The notes beneath the pieces are model-generated. The model saw only the letters and a list, made by a program, of their open reading frames with translations, searched no databases and was not told the DNA's origin. A stretch of DNA of 56,121 nt, taken from contig NZ_FQXO01000012.1 of the NCBI RefSeq assembly GCF_900129995.1, positions 1 through 56,121 of the forward strand. The letters run 5' to 3'. This document shows positions 1-6,822 of this stretch, in pieces. The position numbers and the translations under genes were made by a program. Numbering within the stretch: position 1 is the stretch's first letter; the number at the start of each line of letters is the position of its first letter. Source of the DNA: Caloranaerobacter azorensis DSM 13643 (GTDB lineage: Bacteria; Bacillota; Clostridia; Tissierellales; Thermohalobacteraceae).

Positions 1-8
1 AAATACAA

Positions 9-146
9 TTATTCGTTTTTCAATATTTCTGGAACTTCTGGTTTATAGAACCAACCGATGCAAGTAGGCTTTACTCCTACATTAGAAATTATAAATAACA
101 TTGCTGTAGTTATTGTTAAAAAGTTTCTAAAAAATCTTTTACTCAT
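9..146 (-). CDS. agrD: AgrD-like cyclic-lactone autoinducer precursor peptide
   Basis: This is a 45-residue open frame, ATG at 144-146 and TAA at 9-11, preceded by the strong ribosome site GGGGAGGTGAG. The layout is that of AgrD prepeptides. A basic, amphipathic, hydrophobic N-terminal half (MSKRFFRNFLTITTAMLF) is followed by the signal core PTCIGWFYKPEVP and an acidic tail (EILKNE). In AgrD, a Cys four residues before the end of the signal forms the thiolactone, and the PEVPEIL segment is the AgrB recognition region. Here Cys29 of the TCIGWFYKPE stretch is the only cysteine. AgrB is encoded at 2485-3075, but about 2.3 kb away instead of immediately upstream as is usual. The peptide could alternatively pair with an AgrB beyond the left edge of the window. 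The family call is confident; the partner is inferred. Confidence 0.88.
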   Translation of the reverse strand: MSKRFFRNFLTITTAMLFIISNVGVKPTCIGWFYKPEVPEILKNE

Positions 147-194
147 TATCTCACCTCCCCATATATTTTTTTCTCACTTTTTAAAAAAGAAAAA

Positions 195-233
195 AGCATG
201 AAAGATTAGAATATTTTTCTAATCTTTTATGCT
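195..233 (-). terminator. Terminator-like hairpin in the leader of agrD
   Basis: A 16-bp stem with one mismatch (AGCATGAAAGATTAGA with TCTAATCTTTTATGCT) is followed on the minus strand by a T-rich run (181-194). It can end transcripts from genes to its right. It also lies directly downstream of the consensus promoter at 235-263, so it may act as an attenuator for agrD. Confidence 0.7.
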
Positions 234-234
234 A

Positions 235-263
235 ATTATATAAAAATATTTTTCCATTTTCAA
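235..263 (-). promoter_or_regulatory. Sigma-A-type promoter for agrD
   Basis: On the minus strand TTGAAA (258-263) is followed after exactly 17 bases by TATAAT (235-240). The predicted start falls near 228, inside the first arm of the hairpin at 195-233, about 80 bases before the agrD ATG. Confidence 0.7.
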
Positions 264-318
264 TAACTTTTTCCGAAAATGTCATTTCATTGTCTGAAAA
301 TGCATTTTAGATACAAAA

Positions 319-359
319 GGACGGTTCTTCTATTTCATTTTGGATACATAGAACCATCC
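319..359. repeat. Dispersed palindromic repeat, copy 1
   Basis: GGACGGTTC (319-327) pairs with GAACCATCC (351-359), with partial pairing further out. The right half (GGATACATAGAACCATCC) closely matches the copy at 5320-5378 (GGATACAACAGAACCATTCC). Both copies lie just 3' of a minus-strand gene and could act as transcript ends. The type resembles REP-like palindromes of Clostridia. Confidence 0.6.
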
Positions 360-372
360 CTCTGTTTCCTAT

Positions 373-594
373 TCATTCCTTCTTTTTAGTATCTGAAAAC
401 ACATAACCAATTAATATAATTACGCCTACATATATACTAATATCAAAATATACATATCGTTCATCTCTTAAAAATATAAGAACAGCAAGAATTGAAAGTA
501 CAATAAGTAAAAAAAATGATTGTTTTAAATATTGCCCGTATTTATTCCTAGAAATACCAAAATAATAAATAATAAAGGAACCCATGCAAAACAA
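373..594 (-). CDS. Small hydrophobic membrane protein, unknown function
   Basis: This is a 73-residue frame with a TTG start and no gene family that I recognise. It reads as two or three hydrophobic segments (about residues 3-15, 25-41 and 50-66) with a short charged loop (RDERYVYF) and a basic/acidic tail (SDTKKKE). The frame stays open 7 codons upstream to a TGA, and an AGAGAAG ribosome-like site lies just before that, so the true start is uncertain. It sits among decayed small membrane-protein genes between agrB and agrD. It may itself be a remnant, or an immunity- or accessory-type membrane protein. Confidence 0.4.
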   Translation of the reverse strand: MFCMGSFIIYYFGISRNKYGQYLKQSFFLLIVLSILAVLIFLRDERYVYFDISIYVGVIILIGYVFSDTKKKE

Positions 595-744
595 ATAAGT
601 GGTGCTAACAAAATATCACTTCTCTCTTAAATTTACAGCCTGCTATATAAATAATATTTCATCTTTTAAAAATAGTCTTCATAAATATTTCTGAACTGTT
701 AATTACATAAACTATAGTAACAAATAATGCTGAACTGTATTTAT

Positions 745-977
745 TTAATATCTTACTAGTACAAAAAACACACCTGCTATTCCAATGATTGAGCCTAAAA
801 AAAGTAAAATTTTACTGTCTTTCTCACTCAAATAAACTCTTAAAAATATAACTCCTATCATTATAGTGATGATAAAAAAGGTCGACCATAACCATAATAA
901 CCAATAAAGGCAATTAACAGAATTGTAATTATAGGAATTAAAAAAAGTATAATAGTACCTTAAGAAATTAATTTCAT
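745..977 (-). pseudogene. Decayed small membrane-protein gene
   Basis: An ATG at 975-977, preceded by a GGGAAAGG ribosome site, opens a frame that meets TAA after five codons. The same frame then continues as a hydrophobic stretch (GTIILFLIPIITILLIAFIG) and is lost to a frameshift in a T6 run near 880. The next frame carries FFIITIMIGVIFLRVYLSEK, a polar linker and SIIGIAGVFFVLVRY before TAA at 745-747. Restoring the stop codon and the one-base shift would give a protein of about 77 residues with three membrane segments. The remaining DNA in 595-744 and 978-1135 is AT-rich and shows nothing I can interpret. Confidence 0.55.
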
Positions 978-1135
978 AACTTAAATACCTTTCCCTTGTT
1001 ATTTATTTCATAAAAATTACAAACATCATAAATATTAATAGTAAACTAAAACTATGAATAAATATAATGTCTTTTTCTTAAATAATAATTTACTTTTTTA
1101 TTTGACTTGAAGCAGATAATCTAATTGGTTAAATA

Positions 1136-1558
1136 TCATTGTTTTTTTAAATATATTTTTATTGGATAAAAAATGAAATAGACTAATAAAAGCCCATATG
1201 TAATAGGAATAATACTTCTATGTAACATTACAAAATAGGACATATAATCACCATAATAGTTTTCTAACATTATTAATTTTATAATACTACCAATAATTCC
1301 CGCCATTATACTAAATTTTATATAGCTTTCAATAATCAATATAAATTTTTTTACATCTTCTATTGTTTTTTTCTGTAAATACACTTTTAAAATTTCATTT
1401 AAATCTTTATACGTTTTAGATGCTAACATAAAACAAATCAAACTTATCAATATAAAAATAATGTCATTTATTTGTATAATGATATTAAATTTATTAGTTA
1501 AAACAAATAACCCAAAACATAGTAAAATTAAATTTATAATTATACTCAAATTTAACAC
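1136..1558 (-). CDS. Four-TM membrane protein, unknown function, possibly 5'-truncated
   Basis: This is a 140-residue frame with four hydrophobic segments (about residues 5-20, 30-45, 80-98 and 112-133) separated by a basic helix (KTYKDLNEILKVYLQKK). The arrangement, with a glycine-containing segment AGIIGSIIKLIM and a late YGLLLVYF helix, faintly recalls MotA/ExbB-type channel proteins, but I do not claim that family. The GTG start (1556-1558) lies inside the terminal bases of the TnpB-associated repeat at 1555-1851. The original 5' end and ribosome site were therefore probably displaced by that element. Confidence 0.45.
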   Translation of the reverse strand: MLNLSIIINLILLCFGLFVLTNKFNIIIQINDIIFILISLICFMLASKTYKDLNEILKVYLQKKTIEDVKKFILIIESYIKFSIMAGIIGSIIKLIMLENYYGDYMSYFVMLHRSIIPITYGLLLVYFIFYPIKIYLKKQ

Positions 1559-1743
1559 CGTTGACTTATATCTATAAAAATCTTATAGAAAGCAACGCAT
1601 ACCTTTATAGCTCCTATCCGATACTTCTATTATGCAAATTTTATAAAACTACATAACTCGAAGTCACTTTCTACTTTTATAGGATTACACAGCTTAATAT
1701 TAAGCCAACAGTTTTCACCTCCTGCTTTATATTTTTGCTGTGC
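1555..1743 (-). ncRNA. Omega-RNA-like structured RNA, copy 1
   Basis: Minus-strand order is GCACAGC, AGGAGGT, TGTTGGCTT, AAGCTGTGT, a long stem-loop, then AAGTCAACGG at the right end. The first and fourth elements pair (one G-U), and the third pairs with the last (with G-U wobbles), giving a pseudoknot. A long stem is formed by TATAAAAGTAGAAAG and CTTTCTATAAGATTTTTATA. Compared with copy 3 of the window (55812-56013), an internal hairpin has changed sequence but kept its ends (TTATG...CATAA) and a palindromic middle. This suggests selection on structure after the protein frame was lost. Confidence 0.6.
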
Positions 1744-1851
1744 TTTTTGTTTCCTAACATACATATATTTTTTGCTCCATTTAAATCAGCATTAATTATT
1801 TTATTAACAACTTTATCTGTAAATAAACCTCACTTAACTCACTTTCTATTT
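1555..1851 (-). mobile_element. IS605-type element 3'-end remnant (tnpB tail plus right end)
   Basis: This stretch aligns nearly end to end with 55812-56121. On the minus strand it encodes the conserved TnpB C-terminal motif (INADLNGAKNICMLG), including the RuvC-III aspartate. The reading frame is broken by two TGA codons where the other copy has CGA, and by a lost A in an A-run just after the motif. Nothing upstream of the last ~45 codons is present, so this is a fragment and not a mobile unit. The non-coding right-end portion (1555-1743) is much better preserved than the coding part. Confidence 0.75.
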
Positions 1852-1879
1852 AAAACATTAGTTAAATCGAGGTTATATT
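1822..1879 (-). terminator. Inverted repeat after the 1878-2393 gene
   Basis: AATAAACCTCACTTAACT (1822-1839) is largely complementary to the stretch 1860-1879, which includes the stop codon region of the upstream gene. No clean T-run follows, so this may be a terminator or a fold-back scar at the edge of the TnpB remnant. Confidence 0.4.
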
Positions 1880-2393
1880 AGGATAATTCCTTTAATGAAT
1901 TATATAAACTATCTAAATAATCGAAATCTATGCTCCCATTTATAATGTCGTAGGTATGTGTTTTTGTATCATACTCATATTTAGTAATCTTATTTTCTTT
2001 ATTTTCAGTTATCGAAAGTGTATTAACTGTAACTGATATACATTTATCAGTCCATATATGAATTAATATTTTTTCATCAGTTTCTCTATTTTCTAGAAAA
2101 ATAGCATATCTTTTTTGGCTAGTCTTTAAATTGTTATTATTTCTTGGCATACCTGATCTATATTCAACAAGTTCCAATTCATTTAATTTAGACAAAAATT
2201 CATTAATTACGTTAATGTTATTGCTAACTTTATAAATAAATTTCCGATCTGAAATATCAAGCATTTCTATTGCATCAAATCCTTTAGCTTGTGATTTATC
2301 TAGATAAGTATTCAATACTAATTCTTCAAAAGTTCCCTTTTTTTGATAATTACTAACAAATACAACTATAGTTGCTAAAACAAATATAATCAT
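1878..2393 (-). CDS. Membrane-anchored extracytoplasmic protein, unknown function
   Basis: A single hydrophobic anchor (about residues 1-14 from the ATG) precedes a soluble, mixed-charge domain of about 150 residues (171 in total). There is no cysteine for a lipobox. I do not recognise the family. The ATG at 2393 has no ribosome site. A good site (AAGGAG) lies at 2427-2433, and between them the frame is open from a TGA at 2424-2426. It reads ATT ATT ATC AAA AGA, which would add the basic residues typical of a signal anchor. A non-AUG start at 2417-2423 is therefore plausible. The gene follows agrB directly, in the slot where agrD normally lies. Confidence 0.6.
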   Translation of the reverse strand: MIIFVLATIVVFVSNYQKKGTFEELVLNTYLDKSQAKGFDAIEMLDISDRKFIYKVSNNINVINEFLSKLNELELVEYRSGMPRNNNNLKTSQKRYAIFLENRETDEKILIHIWTDKCISVTVNTLSITENKENKITKYEYDTKTHTYDIINGSIDFDYLDSLYNSLKELS

Positions 2394-2484
2394 TAAAACA
2401 ATAATATTTCTTTTGATAATAATTCACTCCTTTTTTATATCCAAATTGTCAGATCAAGATACATCAATATTTCACGAAAATACA

Positions 2485-3075
2485 TTATATAAATCTTTTT
2501 AGAAAAGAATCGCATTTGTTTATGAAGATATTCCCAATTGATGTCAAATTGAATAGCTGAATACTTATACCTATACAGCTAGATAATAAAACTTTTAAAA
2601 GGTGTAAATCGTCATTTTTCAATAACAACATACTCATCATCATAATTCCCCAAATTATTAATATGATAAGCCCGATATTTTTAAACTGCATTTTTATATT
2701 GTTAATTATTACAAACCCTATTATGACTATCACAATTGTCAAAACAATCAAACTTATATAAGGCAGAAAAGATATTTTAACTAACATTGAAAAAAATATG
2801 TAAACAATTACTGTAAAAATGAGGCATCGGTCATAGGATGTGCAATGGGCTCCGCCAGTAAATATTCTTAATGCAAGAGAAGAAAACATCATTGTAATTA
2901 CAAAATCTGTAATATTCAATATTAAAGAAATAATGAAAATTATAGAAAACTCAACTAAAATTCCTAAAATCAACTGCAGAGCATAATAAATTTGGGCTTT
3001 TTGTTTTTGGTCGAAGTTTGAATGTCTACATATACTATTAGTCAAACTTTCAGATATCTTTTCTAAATTTATCAT
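2485..3075 (-). CDS. agrB: AgrB-type membrane protease for autoinducer peptide processing
   Basis: AgrB cleaves the C-terminal tail of AgrD and forms the thiolactone ring of the signal. The 196-residue protein has the usual length and five to six membrane segments. The catalytic pair is visible in RIFTGGAHCTSYDRC as His77 and Cys84, the same spacing and numbering as in Staphylococcus aureus AgrB. A basic cluster at the C-terminus (KCDSFLKRFI) is also typical. It lies 14 bases after the sensor kinase at 3090-3944 in the same direction. No agrD-like frame follows it directly; the only candidate peptide is at 9-146. Confidence 0.9.
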   Translation of the reverse strand: MINLEKISESLTNSICRHSNFDQKQKAQIYYALQLILGILVEFSIIFIISLILNITDFVITMMFSSLALRIFTGGAHCTSYDRCLIFTVIVYIFFSMLVKISFLPYISLIVLTIVIVIIGFVIINNIKMQFKNIGLIILIIWGIMMMSMLLLKNDDLHLLKVLLSSCIGISIQLFNLTSIGNIFINKCDSFLKRFI

Positions 3076-3089
3076 TTTTTAGCCTCCAT

Positions 3090-3944
3090 TTAATTTTTAG
3101 GGAACATGACTGTAAAAATGACTTTATCATAAGCACTATCAACCGTTATTTCCCCATTATTCTTCTCTACTATTTTCTTAACTATATAAAGCCCCATTCC
3201 TCTTGAAGTCCCTTTTGTTGAAAAATTCTTTTCAAAAATCCTGTTAAGCGTGTGTTTTTCTAATAATTTACAAGAATTTTCAATAGTAAAGATATAATCC
3301 ATTGGAGTCTGAAACATATTTACACCTATAAACCTCTTATCTTCCTCAAGTTCTAACGTAGCATCTATTGCATTATCTAAAAGATTAGACAATATCTTAT
3401 TTAAATCAAACGGATTTATTTTTAAATTATCAATTTTACATTTAATCGTTAAATCAACATCTATATTTAATCTTAACGCTTTATTTATTTTAAATTGGAG
3501 TAAAATATCGACTTCTGGCACTCCAGTATTGACAAGAGGCTTTAGTTTTTCTGTTTCTTTACCAAATTCTAAAAGATATTCTTCTAATCTATCATATTTC
3601 TTTAATTTTAAAAGGCCATATATTATCTGCATATGATTTAATAAATCATGTCGCTGTTCACGTACTAAATCATTCATTTCTCTCATATTTATAAGTTCTA
3701 TTTGCTTAAGCTTATACATATAATCCTTTTTTATATGATTGAATAGCTCTCTTATGATAAAAATATCTAATACATTTAATAATACGATAAATAATCCGAA
3801 AATTAGATTGAAAATTCTGATATCAATAGGCTGAAATATTTGATTGCTAACTAAAAAGTTGTTTATTATAAAAAGTGTCAATAAAAATACACTTATAATA
3901 TTAAATGCTACTACTGTCTTCAAACTTAAATATTTATTATTCAT
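3090..3944 (-). CDS. AgrC-like sensor histidine kinase with SpoOB-type phosphoacceptor
   Basis: This is a 284-residue kinase with two N-terminal membrane helices (about residues 10-32 and 42-65) and a short coiled stretch. The SpoOB-type H-box is EQRHDLLNHMQIIYGLL with His99 as the likely phosphorylation site. The N-box is NLLDNAIDA (187-195) and the glycine box is RGMGLYIVKKIVEKNNG (248-264). This is the HPK10/AgrC class that pairs with LytTR regulators. Classical AgrC carries about six membrane helices for peptide binding. This one has only two, and the adjacent gene at 3960-4436 encodes a separate polytopic protein that could supply the missing sensor part. Confidence 0.85.
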   Translation of the reverse strand: MNNKYLSLKTVVAFNIISVFLLTLFIINNFLVSNQIFQPIDIRIFNLIFGLFIVLLNVLDIFIIRELFNHIKKDYMYKLKQIELINMREMNDLVREQRHDLLNHMQIIYGLLKLKKYDRLEEYLLEFGKETEKLKPLVNTGVPEVDILLQFKINKALRLNIDVDLTIKCKIDNLKINPFDLNKILSNLLDNAIDATLELEEDKRFIGVNMFQTPMDYIFTIENSCKLLEKHTLNRIFEKNFSTKGTSRGMGLYIVKKIVEKNNGEITVDSAYDKVIFTVMFPKN

Positions 3945-3959
3945 TTTTCCCCTACCTCT

Positions 3960-4436
3960 TTAAATATCATTTTCATCCTCAAAGTCAATAATAGTAAAAT
4001 TTAATTTGCGAACTATTAAAAATAATATAATCATAATCAAAATTTGAGTGATAAAAGCAAACAATCTTATCGACATGTTTTTAATAATCGATTCTGCCGG
4101 TATTTTTAAAAAATACATTATTGTTTGAATATTAAAATTCTCAACAGATATATAAATACAGCTAGTAAGAATAACACTACAAAAAATATTAAATAAATAG
4201 TTTTTAATAAATAAATATATTACAATAATCATAATTAAATCATATACAAACACATTCAGTAAAAATGAATTGATATAAGGTCTTATCAAAAATGCTGAGA
4301 ATGACACGATAAAACCAATAGAAACTATTTTAAAATAATTTATTTTAAGACCGCATAATGCCAAAATAAAGATGGTTATTATTAATGCTTCTGGAAAAGA
4401 AAAAATAAAAAATTCAACTAACGATAATTTTTGCAT
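3960..4436 (-). CDS. Polytopic membrane protein of the agr locus, possible detached sensor module
   Basis: The 158-residue protein is almost entirely hydrophobic, with about five membrane segments and a short charged C-terminal end (DFEDENDI). I recognise no enzymatic motif. It lies between the response regulator (4485-5213) and the kinase (3090-3944), 15 bases before the kinase. The number of helices roughly equals what the two-TM kinase lacks relative to AgrC. The reasonable inference is a peptide-sensing partner of the kinase; a transporter or immunity role cannot be excluded. Confidence 0.6.
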   Translation of the reverse strand: MQKLSLVEFFIFSFPEALIITIFILALCGLKINYFKIVSIGFIVSFSAFLIRPYINSFLLNVFVYDLIMIIVIYLFIKNYLFNIFCSVILTSCIYISVENFNIQTIMYFLKIPAESIIKNMSIRLFAFITQILIMIILFLIVRKLNFTIIDFEDENDI

Positions 4437-4484
4437 CTCATCTATCCTCCATGATGAAAATCTATCTTCTGGGACTTAAAAATT

Positions 4485-5213
4485 TCAAATCGTTAACTTC
4501 AAATTATAAGTCGCTGTTATCATAATCTTATTTCGAAAGTCCTGTTCATACCTCTTTGAAAGCAATGCACATTCCTCATAATTTCTAAATAAAATTTTTC
4601 TAGACGAACGACAGTATAAAACTACTTCTTCTACTTTTTTTATATTAACTATAAACGAACGATGTGTTCTAATAAAATATTCTTTATTTAACCTATCTTC
4701 TATACTATTTAAAGACTCATATGTACAATATTTTTGAGTAAATGTATGAATGATTCTTTGTCTTTTAACCGATTCTATAAATAAAATATCATTTGAATTT
4801 ATTAGTATTTGTCCGCTAGCTGTACTAAAATCTATCAATTGAACTTTCGACTTCATATTTTTAATATATTCTAATGTCTTAAAAAGTCTTTTTTTCTGAA
4901 TAGGCTTTTGTATATAATCAGTAGCATAAACATTAAAGGCTTCTGACATATATTCATTATAGGAAGTAATAAAAATTAAAGAAAGAGTTTCATCTGCCTC
5001 ACGAATAATTTTCGCCACATCTAATCCAGACATGTCTGGCATTTTAATATCTGTCAGTACGACATCAGGTTTCATTTTAAATACGAAATTTAAAAGCTCC
5101 TTCCCATCTGCAGCCTCTGCTATTAGTTCAACATCTTTTATCTGTCTCAAATATAATCTTAAAATATGTCTAACATTCTCATTATCATCAGCTATAATAA
5201 CCCTAATGGACAT
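4485..5213 (-). CDS. AgrA-type LytTR response regulator
   Basis: The 242-residue protein has a CheY-like receiver domain (about residues 1-120) with DD at 9-10, phosphoacceptor Asp55 in DVVLTDIKMPDMSG, and a conserved Lys in YIQKPIQKKRL. A LytTR DNA-binding domain (about 130-228) follows, with the hallmark RTHRSFIVNIKKVEEV. It is the predicted transcriptional output of the agr circuit encoded downstream. The ATG has only a weak ribosome site (AGAGAAA). Just upstream lies the structured RNA of 5225-5313, whose last pairing strand ends 11 bases before the start codon. Translation or transcription could thus be affected by that fold. Confidence 0.88.
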   Translation of the reverse strand: MSIRVIIADDNENVRHILRLYLRQIKDVELIAEAADGKELLNFVFKMKPDVVLTDIKMPDMSGLDVAKIIREADETLSLIFITSYNEYMSEAFNVYATDYIQKPIQKKRLFKTLEYIKNMKSKVQLIDFSTASGQILINSNDILFIESVKRQRIIHTFTQKYCTYESLNSIEDRLNKEYFIRTHRSFIVNIKKVEEVVLYCRSSRKILFRNYEECALLSKRYEQDFRNKIMITATYNLKLTI

Positions 5214-5224
5214 TTTCTCTATAT

Positions 5225-5313
5225 CGTTGGCTCATATATAAAATCACCTAGTAAAATGCACAGCCTTTTATCAAGCCAACGTGTCATACCTCCTTTATAT
5301 CATCTTGCTGTGC
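5225..5313 (-). ncRNA. Omega-RNA-like pseudoknot RNA, compact solo copy before agrA-like gene
   Basis: Minus-strand order is GCACAGC (5307-5313), AAAGGAGGT, CGTTGGCT (5274-5281), GGCTGTGC (5258-5265), then AGCCAACG (5225-5232). Strands 1 and 3 pair and strands 2 and 4 pair, giving an H-type pseudoknot of about 89 bases. Sequence and order match the RNA at the 3' end of the tnpB-like genes at 1555-1743 and 55812-56013, but the long internal stem and the tnpB coding part are missing. A 22-codon frame starting at the ATG after AGGAGGT ends six bases before the regulator start; the one-base spacing makes its translation doubtful. Confidence 0.55.
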
Positions 5314-5319
5314 ATAAGT

Positions 5320-5378
5320 ACAAGGGAATAGTTCGCTCCCCTGATATCAATTAGGATACAACAGAACCATTCCCTTGT
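5320..5378. repeat. Dispersed palindromic repeat, copy 2
   Basis: ACAAGGGAATAGTTC (5320-5334) pairs with GAACCATTCCCTTGT (5364-5378), 14 of 15 positions. It shares its right half with the copy at 319-359. It lies 12 bases beyond the atoE stop codon and could also end that transcript. Confidence 0.65.
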
Positions 5379-5390
5379 TCCCTTTATTCT

Positions 5391-6740
5391 TTATAGTAGC
5401 ATCAGTCCAAGTGCTATTATAGCTCCTGTTATTAGTAAGTCTACAACACAGAATCCCATGATATCTCTTGCACCTAATCCAGCTATACCTAATGCTGGTA
5501 ATGCCCAGAATGGTTGAATCATATTTGTCCATGCATCTCCCCATGCTATCGCCATCGCTGTTTTAGCAACTGGAACACCTAATTGGGCTCCTGCTGGTAT
5601 CATAATAGGTGCTTGAACTGCCCACTGTCCACCGCCTGATGGTACAAAGAAATTGACTAAACCTGCACTTAAGAATGTGAAGAATGGAAATGTTGTCTGA
5701 TTCGAAATATTTACAAACCAATTTGACATAACTCCTGCCAATGAAAGTCCTGCTTCATTAGTTCCTGTCATCATACCCATAATTCCAGCATAAAACGGAA
5801 ACTGTAATATTATTCCTGCTGTTCCCTTAGCTGCATTTTTAACTGCATTAAGAAATCTCCTAGGAGTTCCATGAAGTATAATGCCTGTAAATAAGAAAAT
5901 AAAATTAATAATATTCAAATTTAATTTAAAGCCGTTTTTCTTGAAATAATAGATTATAAAAGTTAAACCCATAATACCTATTAACATTGAAAGTATGGGA
6001 CTATTTTCCATTTTATCGGCTGGTGTCATATTTTCAGATATATAAGCAGCTTCTTCTTCCTCTGCCAAAAGTTCAGGGTCTATAGTAACTACATTTTCTG
6101 CACTAGGATGCATTGCCCTGTTAATTATAGGTAATACAACAAATATAGCTAATACTATAATAATATTAAAAGTTGCAAAAATAGTATTATTTGTTGATAT
6201 CGGATCAGTAACTACACCATTTGTAACAGTAGATAAATCAGTTCCCGGAGTAGCTAGTTTTAAAGGAATTGAGCCTGATAATCCTGCATGCCATACTAAA
6301 AATCCTGAATACGCCGAAGCAATTAATAATCTGTAGTCAACACCTTTTACTTGCTTTGCTATTTGTCTAGCAAATAAAGCTCCTATTACTAAACCAAATC
6401 CCCAATTTATCCAACAAGCAATCGTAGATATTATTGTTACCAAAACTATAGCTTGCATTGGACTTTTTGCCAAACTTGATAATGATTTTAACCCTTTTTT
6501 AATAATCGGTGCATTAGCTAAAGCATGTCCTGTAACTAATACAAGTGCCATTTGCATAGAAAATTCTAATAACTTCCAAAAGCCATTACTCCAATGAATC
6601 ACCATTGTCATTGGCCCTTGACTTGTAAAAATCATTGCTAATACAAATACAATCAATGTTAAGATGACAGCAAAAAGGAATGGATCAGGTAAATATCTTT
6701 GAACAAGTACAACACAACCATTAGTGAACTTTTTAAACAT
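5391..6740 (-). CDS. atoE: AtoE-type short-chain fatty acid transporter
   Basis: A 449-residue integral membrane carrier with 11-13 hydrophobic segments, of the AtoE (short-chain fatty acid uptake) family. Family-like features are the N-terminal VQRYLPDPFLFAVILTLIVF, the region NWGFGLVIGALFARQIAK, and NFFVPSGGGQWAVQAPIMIPAG near the C-terminus. It probably moves acetoacetate, butyrate or similar acids across the membrane. It is the third gene of an operon with the two CoA-transferase subunits at 6823-8141. A hairpin at 6787-6808 between it and atoA may lower its expression relative to them. Confidence 0.9.
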   Translation of the reverse strand: MFKKFTNGCVVLVQRYLPDPFLFAVILTLIVFVLAMIFTSQGPMTMVIHWSNGFWKLLEFSMQMALVLVTGHALANAPIIKKGLKSLSSLAKSPMQAIVLVTIISTIACWINWGFGLVIGALFARQIAKQVKGVDYRLLIASAYSGFLVWHAGLSGSIPLKLATPGTDLSTVTNGVVTDPISTNNTIFATFNIIIVLAIFVVLPIINRAMHPSAENVVTIDPELLAEEEEAAYISENMTPADKMENSPILSMLIGIMGLTFIIYYFKKNGFKLNLNIINFIFLFTGIILHGTPRRFLNAVKNAAKGTAGIILQFPFYAGIMGMMTGTNEAGLSLAGVMSNWFVNISNQTTFPFFTFLSAGLVNFFVPSGGGQWAVQAPIMIPAGAQLGVPVAKTAMAIAWGDAWTNMIQPFWALPALGIAGLGARDIMGFCVVDLLITGAIIALGLMLL

Positions 6741-6786
6741 ATAGTTGCCTCCCTTGTCTTTTATTAATTTGTTTTTTTATAAAACT

Positions 6787-6808
6787 AGGGTACTTATACA
6801 AGTACCCT
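6787..6808 (-). terminator. Hairpin between atoA and atoE
   Basis: AGGGTACTT and AAGTACCCT form a 9-bp stem. A short TTTT run follows on the minus strand, so it is probably a partial intra-operon terminator. Confidence 0.6.
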
Positions 6809-6822
6809 ATCCATTACCTAAT

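Noticed and set aside
2394-2484. agrD directly after agrB, the usual position
   Set aside because: No frame with a Cys-containing signal core occurs there; only an AAGGAG site for the next gene.
5032-5544. Short frames overlapping the regulator start and atoE end on both strands
   Set aside because: They lie antisense or out of frame to the regulator and transporter genes, have no ribosome sites and read as low-complexity shadow translations.
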